Below, piece by piece: positions 1 through 10,667 of a stretch of DNA of 64,000 nt; within the stretch, counting starts at the first letter, position 1; the number at the start of each line of letters is the position of its first letter. Location of the stretch: positions 186,001-250,000 of the forward strand of contig CAJSYJ010000002.1 of NCBI GenBank assembly GCA_910574205.1. The letters are read 5' to 3'. The notes under the pieces are model-generated. The model did not search any database. It had not been told where the DNA came from and was given only the letters and a program-made list of their open reading frames with translations. The position numbers and the translations under genes are program-made. This stretch comes from Bacteroidales bacterium. GTDB lineage: Bacteria; Bacteroidota; Bacteroidia; Bacteroidales; Rikenellaceae.

Positions 1-34
1 TCCGGAAAATTGCTCGGCGTGCCATATGCCGATA

Positions 35-70
35 GCAACGGGGGTGCAGCCGCAGCCGCGCCCCCGTTGC
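35..70 (-). terminator. Inverted repeat downstream of the fucosidase gene
   Basis: A 10-bp perfect stem (35-44 with 61-70) encloses a 16-nt loop just past the stop codon of the leftward fucosidase gene. No T-run follows on the minus strand, so it may be a weak terminator or an mRNA 3' stabiliser. Confidence 0.35.
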
Positions 71-86
71 AAGTATAATGATCGGG

Positions 87-1388
87 CTATTCGAGCGTCA
101 GCTCGACTATATGGTCTATCGTATCGGGCACCTTGCCAAGACGCAGCAGCACGCCATGCTTCTCGCGCGTGAAGTCGACCTTCGAGCCGTCGTCGAACAA
201 TCGTGCCGAACGCACGCGTCGCTCGCCTGTGGGCAGATAGAGACAGTCGTCGTCCAGATCGAGGATATGGACATATAGTTTGTCCCCCTTGATCGTCGTC
301 ACGCCCCACTGGTGCGGTGCGACTATGCCGCCGCGCGTACCGTAGATCGTCTCGCCGTAGCGTCGCAGCCATTCGCCCATTTCGCGCAGGCGGTCGAGAG
401 CCTCCGCCGGCAGCTCGCCATTGGGCTGCGGGCCTATGTTGAGAAGCAGATTGGCATTGCGGCCGGCTGCACGAACCAGATATCGGATCAGCGTGCGCGT
501 CGATTTGTATTCGAGGTCGGTAATCTTGTATCCCCACATGCCGTTCATCGTCTGGCATGTCTCCAACGGCAGCGACACTATCTGCTGCCCCGACAGCCCG
601 GCCGTATTCTCTCCCGGCAGGTCACGCTCGAAGATCTGAATATCCTCGCCGGCAAACGGCTTCATGTGGTGGTTATTGCCGATAAGGCAGGCCGGTTGCA
701 GACGGTGTATCAATTCGTACTGAGGCGCCAGCTGCCAGTCGAAATCTGGGTTTCGGTCCTGATCCCACACCCCGTCGAACCATATGGCCCCTATCCTGCC
801 GTAGCGGGTAAGCAGCTCGGTCAGCTGAGCATTCATGAACGAGTAGTAGGAGTCCCAGTCTACCTCGGACTCGGGACGTCCCGTACCCAGCCCCGTGCGG
901 CCGCGGGGGGCATCGGTGCGCCACCAGTCGATATGCGAATAGTAGAGGTGCAGGCGCATATCCTTGCGGTGGCAGGCATCGGCCAGCTCGCCCACTACAT
1001 CGCGTCCGAAGGGTGTGGCATCGACGATGTTGTAGTCGGAACAGTCGGTATCCCACATCGAGAAGCCCTCGTGGTGACGCGAGGTAAAGCAGATGTAACC
1101 CGCACCGGCATCCTTGATCGCATCTACCCACGCATCGGCATCGAAGCGGTGGGGATAGAACGCATCGGCCAGTTTAGCATATTCGCGATAGTCGATGTCG
1201 CGGTTGGTCATCGTCCACTCGCCCGTAGCGAGCATCGAGTAGAGTCCCCAGTGGATGAATATGCCCAGCTTGGCATCGCGGAACGCCTCGCGCGCCTCGA
1301 TATTCTCCTGCGAGGGGACATAATCGCTCTGGGCGAAAGCCTGCACCGACAAGACGAGTGCGACGGCTAATGTAACGAGTCTCTTCAT
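87..1388 (-). CDS. GH29 alpha-L-fucosidase, secreted
   Basis: A 433-aa protein that should hydrolyse terminal alpha-L-fucose from host or dietary glycans. Residues 1-20 form a signal peptide ending AFAQ, which points to the periplasm or cell surface. The GH29 signatures are visible: GIFIHWGLYSM near residue 42, the SRHHEGFSMWD block near 103 and IWFDG with Asp205 as expected nucleophile. The family acid/base residue is not assignable by eye. The length suits a catalytic domain without an added carbohydrate-binding module. It follows purA but has its own promoter and is separated from purA by a strong terminator, so it is probably monocistronic. No SusC/SusD pair is adjacent. Confidence 0.93.
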   Translation of the reverse strand: MKRLVTLAVALVLSVQAFAQSDYVPSQENIEAREAFRDAKLGIFIHWGLYSMLATGEWTMTNRDIDYREYAKLADAFYPHRFDADAWVDAIKDAGAGYICFTSRHHEGFSMWDTDCSDYNIVDATPFGRDVVGELADACHRKDMRLHLYYSHIDWWRTDAPRGRTGLGTGRPESEVDWDSYYSFMNAQLTELLTRYGRIGAIWFDGVWDQDRNPDFDWQLAPQYELIHRLQPACLIGNNHHMKPFAGEDIQIFERDLPGENTAGLSGQQIVSLPLETCQTMNGMWGYKITDLEYKSTRTLIRYLVRAAGRNANLLLNIGPQPNGELPAEALDRLREMGEWLRRYGETIYGTRGGIVAPHQWGVTTIKGDKLYVHILDLDDDCLYLPTGERRVRSARLFDDGSKVDFTREKHGVLLRLGKVPDTIDHIVELTLE

Positions 1389-1406
1389 TCGAAATGATTT
1401 TATTTA

Positions 1407-1414
1407 TAAAGATA
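1407..1414 (-). promoter_or_regulatory. Putative -7 element for the fucosidase gene
   Basis: On the minus strand this reads TATCTTTA, one base from the Bacteroidetes -7 consensus TAnnTTTG. It lies about 20 nt ahead of the start codon and after the purA terminator. No clear -33 TTTG is seen. Confidence 0.4.
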
Positions 1415-1451
1415 CGCCTTTTTTCGCAACCTGCAATACCCCGGCAGCCGA

Positions 1452-1491
1452 TATGCAAAAAAAAGACGGGAGCCGAACATTCGGCTCCCGT
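1452..1491 (-). terminator. Rho-independent terminator of purA
   Basis: An 11-bp GC-rich stem (1466-1476 with 1481-1491) with a 4-nt loop is followed on the minus strand by a run of eight T. It sits 23 nt past the purA stop codon. Confidence 0.9.
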
Positions 1492-1513
1492 AAATCGCCG
1501 GCTTGCAGTCCGC

Positions 1514-2797
<1,284 letters not shown>

Positions 2798-2847
2798 AAA
2801 CCGAGATATTTATATCCGCCCCACAGGGGCAGAGACGTTAACCGTTG

Positions 2848-2855
2848 CAAAAATA
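2848..2855 (-). promoter_or_regulatory. Putative -7 promoter element of purA
   Basis: The minus strand reads TATTTTTG, a match to TAnnTTTG, about 50 nt upstream of the purA start codon. The rest of 2798-3024, between purA and lptD, shows no ORF or RNA that I recognise. Confidence 0.5.
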
Positions 2856-3024
2856 TCATATTTTGTCGTTCGGCGCATTCCGCACCGGCGATTTTTATCA
2901 ACATGTTTTCGTAAATCCCCGCCTGCGCCTAAGCATGCCTAAAACTGGCCGGTACGCTCCTTCCGCGCTCGCACGCACCCGGCCGCAGCCGTACCGTCCT
3001 ACCGCTCGGCCAGCCGCACCGGCG

Positions 3025-5880
3025 TCAATACATGTTGTCGAACTGCGTATAGCTCTTGTCGTATTTCAGATCGGCCAGCGAGGCGGCCTTGACGCCGATG
3101 TTGAAGCTCCAACTCTTGTGGTTGCCGAACGGTATCCACGTGAACGACATCTGCCAGCAGTGCAGGTCGCGCACCATCGTCACGGAGGTCATCGACATCT
3201 TGCGCGTGGCGAAGTCGTAACCGCTCGTTACCGATATCATCGTCTTGGGTGTGAGCTTGACGCTGCCGTTGAGACCTAACGTCTGCATGACGTTCTTCTC
3301 GTAACCAGTCGTACCGTTGTTCACGTAGCGGATGCCGTAGGATATGTTGTAGTTGAAGCCGAGGTTCCACGGCAGCGAGAAGTCGTAATACGATCCTGCC
3401 ATGAACTGTCGTCGCAACGCAGGATTGAGCTCGCCGTAGGGATCCGACCACGAGTTGAAATACTCGGGCGGCAGAGAGGTTATGTCGTTGCCGGCCGGAC
3501 GCGACTTGTCCTCGCGCGACTTGAACGTATAGCCGAAGCTCCAACCCGTGCTGACCACACGTCCCGGCAGACCGCGGCGCCACATCAGCTTGTTGTAGCG
3601 AATGCCCTCGGGCGATACTTCGTAGGGATCGAGCGTAAGCGAGAGGTTGATACCGAAGTTGCCGTAGATAGTGGTTCTGAGCTGCACAGGCAGGTTCGAC
3701 AGACGCATCGAGTCGGCAAGGAAGTTATACGAGCCGCTGATGGACAGCTGGTCGATGATCTTGACCTTCTTTATACCCGACGTATCGCGCTTGCTCAAAA
3801 CCTTCATCTCCAACGACTGGTCGAGACCGAAGGTCAAGGATAGCTGCTGGCCGCTGCCCGGTACGCCGTAGGAGTTGTCGGCAAAGGGCGAATAGACCTT
3901 GAAACGACCCGTCGTATCGGTCTGCACGGCCTCGTAGAAGCCGTACTTCTGGCGGCTGAAATCGGGCGCATACGAAAAGCCGACGCGCGGTGTGATCGTA
4001 TGGCGCACGGCCTGTATCTTGCGCGTCTTCTTCTTTGCGGTATATGTTCCGTAGATGGTCGTGGTGGCCGAAACCTGTGCATTGTAGTTGTAGATGCGCC
4101 AGAAGCCGTATTCGGGGTCGAGCGTCTCGACCTTATGCGTCTGCTCGTTCCACTGCTGGCCGACCTTTTTGAAGTACCAGCGCTCGGTATAGTTGAACGA
4201 CGGATTGACATTCACGTAGTTGAACAGCGTGAGGTTGGTCGACACGGGAATGCTGTGCTGGATGCCGTTCTTCATCTTTTTGAGCGTCTCCTTGGAGAAT
4301 ATCTCCGATTCTGATGTATTGACCGTATTGGTCATCTTGGCCGAATAGCTCATCTTTATCTTCTCGTACCAGCGCGTCTTGCCCACCGCCTCGCGGCGCT
4401 TGAATGGGTTGAAGCTGGCCACGTTGAACGATATGGTGGGCAGAGTCACGGCTATGGTCTTGTCGCGCGAGTTCTGCGAGACGGCCATATTGAGCGCCAG
4501 CGAGAAGGGCGTGCCCTCCCAGTTCTTGGAGTAAGATATCGACGAGTTGGTCTGCGTGGCGAGAATGTCGCCGATCTGCGTGGCCGAGTAACGGCTGTAA
4601 CCGCTCGACGTGAGGTTGACCGAAGCCGAGAATGTCGAGCCGGGGTTGGCCTTCGGATCCTGCGTATGTGTCCACTGCAAGCGGAAGTTGTTCTGCTGCA
4701 CGAAGTCGGCTTCGCCTTTCTCGCCCGAGCGAATGGCCGAATATTGCAGGTTGAAGTTACCGCGGTACTTGTAACGCTTGACATACTGCGAGCGCGCCGA
4801 CACCTCCCATGAGCCGAGAGTGTAGATACCGCCTCTGAGCGCAAGGTCCATGTGGTCGCTCAACTTGAAGTAATAGCCCAGATCGCGTATGAAGAATCCT
4901 TTGGCATCCTCGCCGTATGTAGGCATCAGAAGTCCCGATTTGGGACCGGAGCTGATCGGGAAGAATCCCTCGGGAATACCGGGGAAATATATCGGGACAT
5001 CCTCCATGACCAGATAGGCATAGCCCGTAATGACCTTCTTGCCGGGTATGACCTTTGCTTTGGTCATGGCCAGATAGAAGTGCGGATTGTCCGTTTCATC
5101 GCAAGTCGTATACTTGCCGTCGGCTATGTGGATCGAGTTGTCGGGCTGCTTCTTGACGCTGCCGCCAACCAGCCAGCCGTCGCCCTCCTGCGTGGCAACG
5201 CCCTTGATCTTGGCCTTTTTCGAGGTAAGGTTGTAGGTAATCGTATCCATCGAATATGGCGATGCGCCGCCGTCCGAGAATGTCGGATGCGTCGTAACGG
5301 CCTTGCCCTCGACCGAGTCGGGCTTGCCGTAGGCGAATATGTCTTTGGTCGTGAGGTCGACACGCATGAAATCGGCTTTGAGATTCATGTTCTGATAGGT
5401 CACATCGCCCTCGTTATAGATGTATATCAAACGGTTGCGCGCATCGAAGACGAGAGAGTCGGTATTCTTGCCCTCGATGACGTCTTCAAGGAAGGCACCG
5501 CCGGAGCCCTTCGTCGAGTCGGCCGCCAGAGTGTCGCGTCCGCCGGAGCTTCCGCGTCGGGCGAGCGACTCGTTCAGACGCTCCGTGGCAAGCGAATCGG
5601 CACGCTGCCGCGATTCGGCACGACGCCTGTCGCGGCGGGCGTTGGTCGTCCGTTCGCGAGGCACGGCCGTCCCCATGTCGGACAGCATACCTGCCTTAGC
5701 CGTCGAATCAGGCACATCGGCCGACTCGCGCCATGCCGCCGCCGAGCTCGACGAGCACAAAAGCGACAGAACCGGCACGGCCAGCAGCGCCGAACGCAAT
5801 ATATATTTCAGGTAAAACAGTCTCAAAACCCAATTTTTTTCGTACCTTTGCCGACAAGTCGGCAAAACCGCCGGGAGCAT
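3025..5880 (-). CDS. lptD: LptD-like outer-membrane LPS assembly protein
   Basis: A protein of up to 951 aa resembling the Bacteroidetes LptD (OstA/LptD_2) family, which forms the outer-membrane barrel that inserts LPS into the outer leaflet. After a hydrophobic signal peptide (about residues 19-48) and a Ser/Arg-rich linker, residues ~150-330 form the OstA-like beta-jellyroll (YTTCDETDNPHFYL motif), and the rest has the alternating aromatic pattern of a beta-barrel. The barrel-anchor motif FFPISSGPKSGLLMPTYGED is clear. ATG at 5880 gives a long basic lead before the signal peptide; a TTG at 5826 would give a more typical start. The gene is divergent from the amidase. The same lptD-amidase-MCE neighbourhood is common in this phylum. 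Confidence 0.88.
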   Translation of the reverse strand: MLPAVLPTCRQRYEKNWVLRLFYLKYILRSALLAVPVLSLLCSSSSAAAWRESADVPDSTAKAGMLSDMGTAVPRERTTNARRDRRRAESRQRADSLATERLNESLARRGSSGGRDTLAADSTKGSGGAFLEDVIEGKNTDSLVFDARNRLIYIYNEGDVTYQNMNLKADFMRVDLTTKDIFAYGKPDSVEGKAVTTHPTFSDGGASPYSMDTITYNLTSKKAKIKGVATQEGDGWLVGGSVKKQPDNSIHIADGKYTTCDETDNPHFYLAMTKAKVIPGKKVITGYAYLVMEDVPIYFPGIPEGFFPISSGPKSGLLMPTYGEDAKGFFIRDLGYYFKLSDHMDLALRGGIYTLGSWEVSARSQYVKRYKYRGNFNLQYSAIRSGEKGEADFVQQNNFRLQWTHTQDPKANPGSTFSASVNLTSSGYSRYSATQIGDILATQTNSSISYSKNWEGTPFSLALNMAVSQNSRDKTIAVTLPTISFNVASFNPFKRREAVGKTRWYEKIKMSYSAKMTNTVNTSESEIFSKETLKKMKNGIQHSIPVSTNLTLFNYVNVNPSFNYTERWYFKKVGQQWNEQTHKVETLDPEYGFWRIYNYNAQVSATTTIYGTYTAKKKTRKIQAVRHTITPRVGFSYAPDFSRQKYGFYEAVQTDTTGRFKVYSPFADNSYGVPGSGQQLSLTFGLDQSLEMKVLSKRDTSGIKKVKIIDQLSISGSYNFLADSMRLSNLPVQLRTTIYGNFGINLSLTLDPYEVSPEGIRYNKLMWRRGLPGRVVSTGWSFGYTFKSREDKSRPAGNDITSLPPEYFNSWSDPYGELNPALRRQFMAGSYYDFSLPWNLGFNYNISYGIRYVNNGTTGYEKNVMQTLGLNGSVKLTPKTMISVTSGYDFATRKMSMTSVTMVRDLHCWQMSFTWIPFGNHKSWSFNIGVKAASLADLKYDKSYTQFDNMY
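5843..5850 (+). promoter_or_regulatory. Putative -7 promoter element of the amidase operon
   Basis: TACCTTTG, a perfect match to TAnnTTTG, lies about 115 nt ahead of the amidase start. It sits inside the 5' end of the divergent lptD reading frame, one reason to suspect lptD starts further in. Confidence 0.6.
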
Positions 5881-5917
5881 GCCGCAGCAGCTGTTCCGGG
5901 TACGTTTTTACAACTTG

Positions 5918-5925
5918 CAAATATA
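5918..5925 (-). promoter_or_regulatory. Putative -7 promoter element of lptD
   Basis: The minus strand reads TATATTTG (TAnnTTTG) 38 nt upstream of the ATG at 5880. Transcripts from this site and from 5843 would overlap, so the divergent pair may interfere with each other. Confidence 0.5.
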
Positions 5926-5964
5926 GTAATTATTTCGCACAAACTTATTATTCGAATAGCCAAT

Positions 5965-7086
5965 ATGAGAAATTTGATCGCATCCGTCGTTCTGTCGTTC
6001 TCTCTGATTTGCTGTATAAACGCGCATGCCCGGGAAAATGTTGCACAACCCGAAAAAAGAGTCATCGTGATCGACCCCGGCCACGGAGGAGTCAAATATC
6101 CCGGCGCCACATACAAGGGATACAAGGAGAAAGACATCAACTTGCAGGTAGCCCTCAAACTCAAATCGCTGCTCAACAAGCGTCTGCCCTCGCTCGACGT
6201 CGTAATGACCCGCAGCGAGGACAAGCAGCTCGACGCCGACAAGAACGCCGACCTGAGAAAGCGCGCCGCAGCGGCCAACGACAGAAACGCCGTGTTCTTC
6301 ATCTCGATCCACGCCAATGCCGTTGACGGCAACACCTCGGCATGCGGCACGGAGACCCATATCCTCGGCGAGGACGAACGCAGCAAGGCAACCAACTACA
6401 ACGCTATCAAGCGGTGCAGCGACGAGGAGGCCGGCGAGTTGATCGACATGTCGGACGAGACCGTCGCCGCGCTCGAACGTGCGATAATCGAGAGCCGGCA
6501 AATGGTCAACGGCGCCTACAACCGCGCTCTGGCCAACATCATCGAACGCAACTACGCCGAGGCGGGTATGAAGTCGCGCGGTCTGCGACAGAGCCCGTGG
6601 GCGGTGCTTCGCAACATAACGATGCCTGGCGTCCTGACCGAAATAGGATATATGAGCAACGCCCGCGACCTTGCGTTCATAACTTCCGATAAGGGACAGC
6701 TGAGCATCGCCGAGGCTATATGCAAATCGGTCGAGGAGTATATAAAGCTGCTCGACAAGCTCAACGCCGCACAGTCGACATCCTCCTCGCAAAGCGACGA
6801 GCAGCCGGAGTCTGCAACGCAGGCCGATGCCGGAGAGGATATAGGCTCGGGCTACACCATACAGCTGTTGTCGAGCTCGAAAAAGGTATCGCTCTACGAC
6901 CGCGAATTCAAATCGTACCGCAACCGAGTAATGATGCTCAACGGCCGAAGCGCACAGAGGATCAGCTACAAATACTGCTTCGGACGCTACTCGTCGAAGG
7001 CCGACGCCAAGCGCGCGCTCAAAGAGGTAAGAGAGGAGTTTCCCGATGCCTACATAGTTGAGTTCGACGGCGACGGCATCAGATAA
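5965..7086 (+). CDS. N-acetylmuramoyl-L-alanine amidase with C-terminal SPOR-like domain
   Basis: A 373-aa exported Amidase_3 enzyme that should cleave the amide bond between MurNAc and the stem peptide during daughter-cell separation. A signal peptide covers residues 1-22. The zinc-binding core starts with VIVIDPGHGG and continues with FFISIHAN and PGVLTEIGYMSN, which carry the family zinc and catalytic residues. A Ser/Gln-rich linker leads to a C-terminal SPOR-like domain (from SGYTIQLLSSS), which binds denuded glycan at the septum. The ATG at 5965 is chosen because it begins the signal peptide; upstream in-frame sequence is antisense to lptD. First gene of the long rightward run. Confidence 0.94.
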   Translation: MRNLIASVVLSFSLICCINAHARENVAQPEKRVIVIDPGHGGVKYPGATYKGYKEKDINLQVALKLKSLLNKRLPSLDVVMTRSEDKQLDADKNADLRKRAAAANDRNAVFFISIHANAVDGNTSACGTETHILGEDERSKATNYNAIKRCSDEEAGELIDMSDETVAALERAIIESRQMVNGAYNRALANIIERNYAEAGMKSRGLRQSPWAVLRNITMPGVLTEIGYMSNARDLAFITSDKGQLSIAEAICKSVEEYIKLLDKLNAAQSTSSSQSDEQPESATQADAGEDIGSGYTIQLLSSSKKVSLYDREFKSYRNRVMMLNGRSAQRISYKYCFGRYSSKADAKRALKEVREEFPDAYIVEFDGDGIR

Positions 7087-7133
7087 GAGAGCCCACGGAT
7101 AACGCATAGAAAACAAAGAAAAAAGATATATCC

Positions 7134-8126
7134 ATGAAAATCAAGAAAGAGGTAAAAATCGGACTGTTCGCGATCATAGTGATCGTCGTGGCGTGGTGGG
7201 GCATAAAGTGGCTCAAAGGCAGCAATCTGCTATCGCGCGAGAACACCTATTACGCATACTACGAAGATGTGGCCGGATTGCAGGTATCGTCGCGCGTATG
7301 GATACGCGGCGTCGAGGTGGGCAACGTCTCGCAGATCGAGCTCTCGGGCGACATCGTAAAGGTTTCGATAAGCATCAAGCGCAAGTATGCCGACCTTATA
7401 ACGGAGAACTCGACGGCCGTAATAGGCGAATCGGGACTTATGGGCGGACAGCAGATAACGATCGTCCGCAACGCCGCGACCGAACCGCTGGCCGACGGCG
7501 GCGAGCTGCTCAGCCAAGTGGATACGGGTCTTATGGGCATGCTCGAAAAGCGAGCCGGCGCACTCATAGAGAGCCTCGACGCCACGCTCGAAAACCTTAA
7601 CAACATACTCGGCGACAACCGCGGCACGATCCACGGTCTGCTGGCCAATCTCGAAAACGCGACATCGCTGCTGGACGGCATGCTCTCTTCGCAGCGCACG
7701 AATATCGAGGGCGCCGTGCGCGACTTCAAGAACTTCACGGGCACGCTGGCTGCCAGCTCGTCGCGCATAGAGTCGATGATAGACAACCTCGACACCTTTA
7801 CCGGCGAGCTGGGGCAGAGCAATATAGTCGGGCAGTTGCAGACCACCGTCGAGTCGCTCAACGGCATAATAGCAGCCGTGAGCGAGGCGGAAGGATCGGC
7901 CGGAAAACTCATCTATGACGACGAGCTCTACGAGTCGCTCGATGCGGCGAGCGCCAACCTCGCAGCACTGCTGGCCGATCTGAAAGAGAACCCGATGCGA
8001 TACGTACACTTCTCGCTGTTCGGCTCCTCGGAGCAGAAGGCCGCACGCAAGCAGGCGCGCATCGACCGGCGCGAAGCACGCCGCGCGGCAAAGAACGGCA
8101 CCGCACCAGAGCAGTGTCCGAACTGA
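7134..8126 (+). CDS. MCE/MlaD-family lipid transport protein
   Basis: A 330-aa protein with one N-terminal membrane helix (residues ~8-26, FAIIVIVVAWWGIKWL) and a periplasmic MCE domain (~35-120, with VAGLQVSSRVWIRGVEVGNV). A long helical, coiled-coil-like segment follows, and the tail is basic and Ala/Arg-rich. MCE proteins bind phospholipid for transport between inner and outer membranes with an MlaEF-type ABC transporter; no mlaE or mlaF is seen next to it. It lies 47 nt after the amidase and 26 nt before mutS2. Confidence 0.9.
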   Translation: MKIKKEVKIGLFAIIVIVVAWWGIKWLKGSNLLSRENTYYAYYEDVAGLQVSSRVWIRGVEVGNVSQIELSGDIVKVSISIKRKYADLITENSTAVIGESGLMGGQQITIVRNAATEPLADGGELLSQVDTGLMGMLEKRAGALIESLDATLENLNNILGDNRGTIHGLLANLENATSLLDGMLSSQRTNIEGAVRDFKNFTGTLAASSSRIESMIDNLDTFTGELGQSNIVGQLQTTVESLNGIIAAVSEAEGSAGKLIYDDELYESLDAASANLAALLADLKENPMRYVHFSLFGSSEQKAARKQARIDRREARRAAKNGTAPEQCPN

Positions 8127-8152
8127 ACGACAAGTCACTACAACGCTGAAAG

Positions 8153-10663
8153 ATGATATATCCGTCGGATTTCGAACATAAGACCGGCTTCGACCGTCTG
8201 CGCGAGCAGATAGTCGCGTTATGCACCATAAACGCCGCACGAGAGGCGATCGGAAGGCAGACATTCTCCCGCTCGCACGACGAAATAGTCGGACGTCTGT
8301 CGCTTGCCGACGAGATGCGCCAAGCCCTGACGATGGACAGCGCAGCCCCCCGCGGCGAGTTCGTCGACACCGATACGATAGTCGATAAGATACGCATCGA
8401 GGGCTCGTTCCTCGATACGGCAGAGATCGTCGCCCTCAGGCTCGCGCTGAAAAGCGTCGACGAATTGGTCGGCTTCATCCTCTCGCGCCCCGAAACGAGC
8501 TATCCATGTCTGCGGGAGATGAGCCGCGGCGTAGAGTCGTATCCCCACATCGTAGCGATGATCGACTCGATCGTGGACGAGCAGGGCGAAGTGCGCGACT
8601 CGGCATCGCCCGAGCTGATGCGCATACGGCGCGCGCTGCGCGACCATCAGTCGCAGGTATCGAAACGGCTGCAACAGGTGCTCTCGTCGGCCAAGAGCGC
8701 CGGCATAGTCGATGCCGATGCCATGATATCGATCCGCGACGGACGCGCCGTGATTCCGGTCTCGGCCGCCAACAAACGCAAGCTCTCGGGATTCATACAC
8801 GACGAATCGGCCACCGGACGCACGTTCTATGTCGAGCCTGTGGAGGTGGTAGAGCTCAACAATGCGCTGCGCGAGCTGGAATATGCCCAGCGCCGCGAGA
8901 TTGTCCGCATATTGTCGGAGGCCACCGCAGCGCTGAGAGTCGACGTAGAGGGCATATCGCGTGCGGGCGACTACCTCGCCCGAATGGACGCCCTGCGCGC
9001 TCAGGCGCGGTGGGCGGCGGAAAACGGAGCTGTCAGGCCGATCATTTCGGACGAAGGCCGTCTGGTGCTGCGCAATGCGCGCCACCCGCTTCTGGCACAG
9101 ACGCTCCGCGCACAGGGGCGCGAGATAGTTCCGCTCGACATGCAGCTCGACGCCTCGAAGCGCATACTCGTAATATCGGGGCCCAACGCCGGCGGCAAGT
9201 CGGTATGTCTGAAAACAACCGGACTGCTTCAATATATGGTGCAGTGCGGTTTTCTCGTACCGACGCTCGAAAACTCCGAGTTTCCCGTATTCGATTCGCT
9301 GATGATCGACATCGGCGACCAGCAGTCGATCGACAACGATCTGTCGACATACTCGTCGCACCTTATAAACATGCGCGCCATGCTCGCCGAAGCATCGCCG
9401 CGGACGCTCGTTCTGATCGACGAGTTCGGCTCGGGCACCGAGCCTACCATAGGCGGCGCAATAGCCGAGTCGATCCTCGAACGGCTTTTGGAGCGCGGCG
9501 CATACGGAGTCATCACGACCCACTACGCCAACATCAAATATCTCGCTTCGCGCCACGAGGGTGTCGCAAACGGCGCCATGTCGTTCGACGTACAGCAGAT
9601 CAGGCCGCTGTTCCGTCTGGAAACGGGCAAGCCGGGCAGCTCGTTCGCCGTGGAGATAGCACGCAAGATCGGTCTGCCGGAGGATATAATCCGCTCGGCG
9701 ATGGACAAGGCCGGCAGCGACCATATCAATCTCGAAAAGCAGCTCCGCGAGATAGCTCGCGACAAACGCTACTGGGAGAAGAAGCGCGACCGCATACGCC
9801 TTACCGACCGCAAGGTCGAGGAGCTCGAACATAACTACTCCGAGCAGCTGGCGCGCATACGTCAGGAGCGCACCGAGATACTGCGCACGGCCAAGCAGCA
9901 GGCGCAGGAGATGATCGCCGAAGCCAACCGCACGATCGAGAACACCATAAAGACCATACGCGAGGCGCAGGCCGAAAAGGAGCTGACGCGTCTGGCACGC
10001 CGCGAGTTGGAGGATTTCGGGCAGCGCATGGACTCCGACGCCTTAGCGACGGCGCCCGGGCAGGATAAGATCGACCGCGAAATGGAGCGTCTGGCACGCC
10101 GCCGGGAGCGGCGCGAGCAGCGGCGCGCCGAGCGTAACGATGCGCCGGCAGGCATGCTGACTACGGTACCCGAGAAGACCGCGCCCAAGGTCATAGAGCC
10201 CGGAGCCAAGGTGCGAATAGACGGGCAGCAGATACCCGGCATCGTACAGAGCATCAAGGGCAAGCGCGCTCAGGTGGCTTTCGGGCAGCTCTTTCTGACC
10301 GTCAATGTCGAACGCCTGCAACCCATATCTTCGGCCGAGTTCAAGCAGGCGGTAAGGCCTGCTGCTCCGCGCACTGTCGTCTCGGTCGACATATCGCAGC
10401 GCAAGCTCAACTTCAAGGACCATATCGACGTTCGCGGCATGCGCCCGCCGGAGGCTCTGGCAGCGGTAGAGGATCTGATAGACGACGCTCTTATGGTGGG
10501 CGTCTCGGGCGTCACGATACTCCACGGCAAGGGCACAGGAGCATTGAAGGAGGAGATACGCCGCTACCTGAAAGGCATTAGCGAGATCGAAAGCATAGCC
10601 GACGAACACGCCGACCGCGGCGGCGCCGGCATTACGATAGTAAGATTCAGAACAGACATCTAA
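8153..10663 (+). CDS. mutS2: MutS2 family ATPase/endonuclease
   Basis: An 836-aa protein of full MutS2 length. It has MutS-like core domains, then an ABC ATPase with Walker A GPNAGGKSV (residues ~344-352) and Walker B region TLVLIDEFGSGTEP. A long Arg/Glu coiled coil (~530-680) and a KOW-like strand region lead to a C-terminal Smr nuclease domain with DVRGMRPPEA and TILHGKGTGAL. MutS2 proteins act in suppression of homologous recombination and, in some Gram-positives, in rescue of collided ribosomes (RqcU); which applies here is unknown. The start lies 26 nt after the MlaD-like gene; murF-alr begins 4 nt after its stop. Confidence 0.96.
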   Translation: MIYPSDFEHKTGFDRLREQIVALCTINAAREAIGRQTFSRSHDEIVGRLSLADEMRQALTMDSAAPRGEFVDTDTIVDKIRIEGSFLDTAEIVALRLALKSVDELVGFILSRPETSYPCLREMSRGVESYPHIVAMIDSIVDEQGEVRDSASPELMRIRRALRDHQSQVSKRLQQVLSSAKSAGIVDADAMISIRDGRAVIPVSAANKRKLSGFIHDESATGRTFYVEPVEVVELNNALRELEYAQRREIVRILSEATAALRVDVEGISRAGDYLARMDALRAQARWAAENGAVRPIISDEGRLVLRNARHPLLAQTLRAQGREIVPLDMQLDASKRILVISGPNAGGKSVCLKTTGLLQYMVQCGFLVPTLENSEFPVFDSLMIDIGDQQSIDNDLSTYSSHLINMRAMLAEASPRTLVLIDEFGSGTEPTIGGAIAESILERLLERGAYGVITTHYANIKYLASRHEGVANGAMSFDVQQIRPLFRLETGKPGSSFAVEIARKIGLPEDIIRSAMDKAGSDHINLEKQLREIARDKRYWEKKRDRIRLTDRKVEELEHNYSEQLARIRQERTEILRTAKQQAQEMIAEANRTIENTIKTIREAQAEKELTRLARRELEDFGQRMDSDALATAPGQDKIDREMERLARRRERREQRRAERNDAPAGMLTTVPEKTAPKVIEPGAKVRIDGQQIPGIVQSIKGKRAQVAFGQLFLTVNVERLQPISSAEFKQAVRPAAPRTVVSVDISQRKLNFKDHIDVRGMRPPEALAAVEDLIDDALMVGVSGVTILHGKGTGALKEEIRRYLKGISEIESIADEHADRGGAGITIVRFRTDI

Positions 10664-10667
10664 GCCG

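Noticed and set aside
4852..5964. N-terminal extension of the amidase into lptD
   Set aside because: This part is antisense to lptD and lies before the promoter at 5843 for most of its length; the signal peptide starts at 5965.
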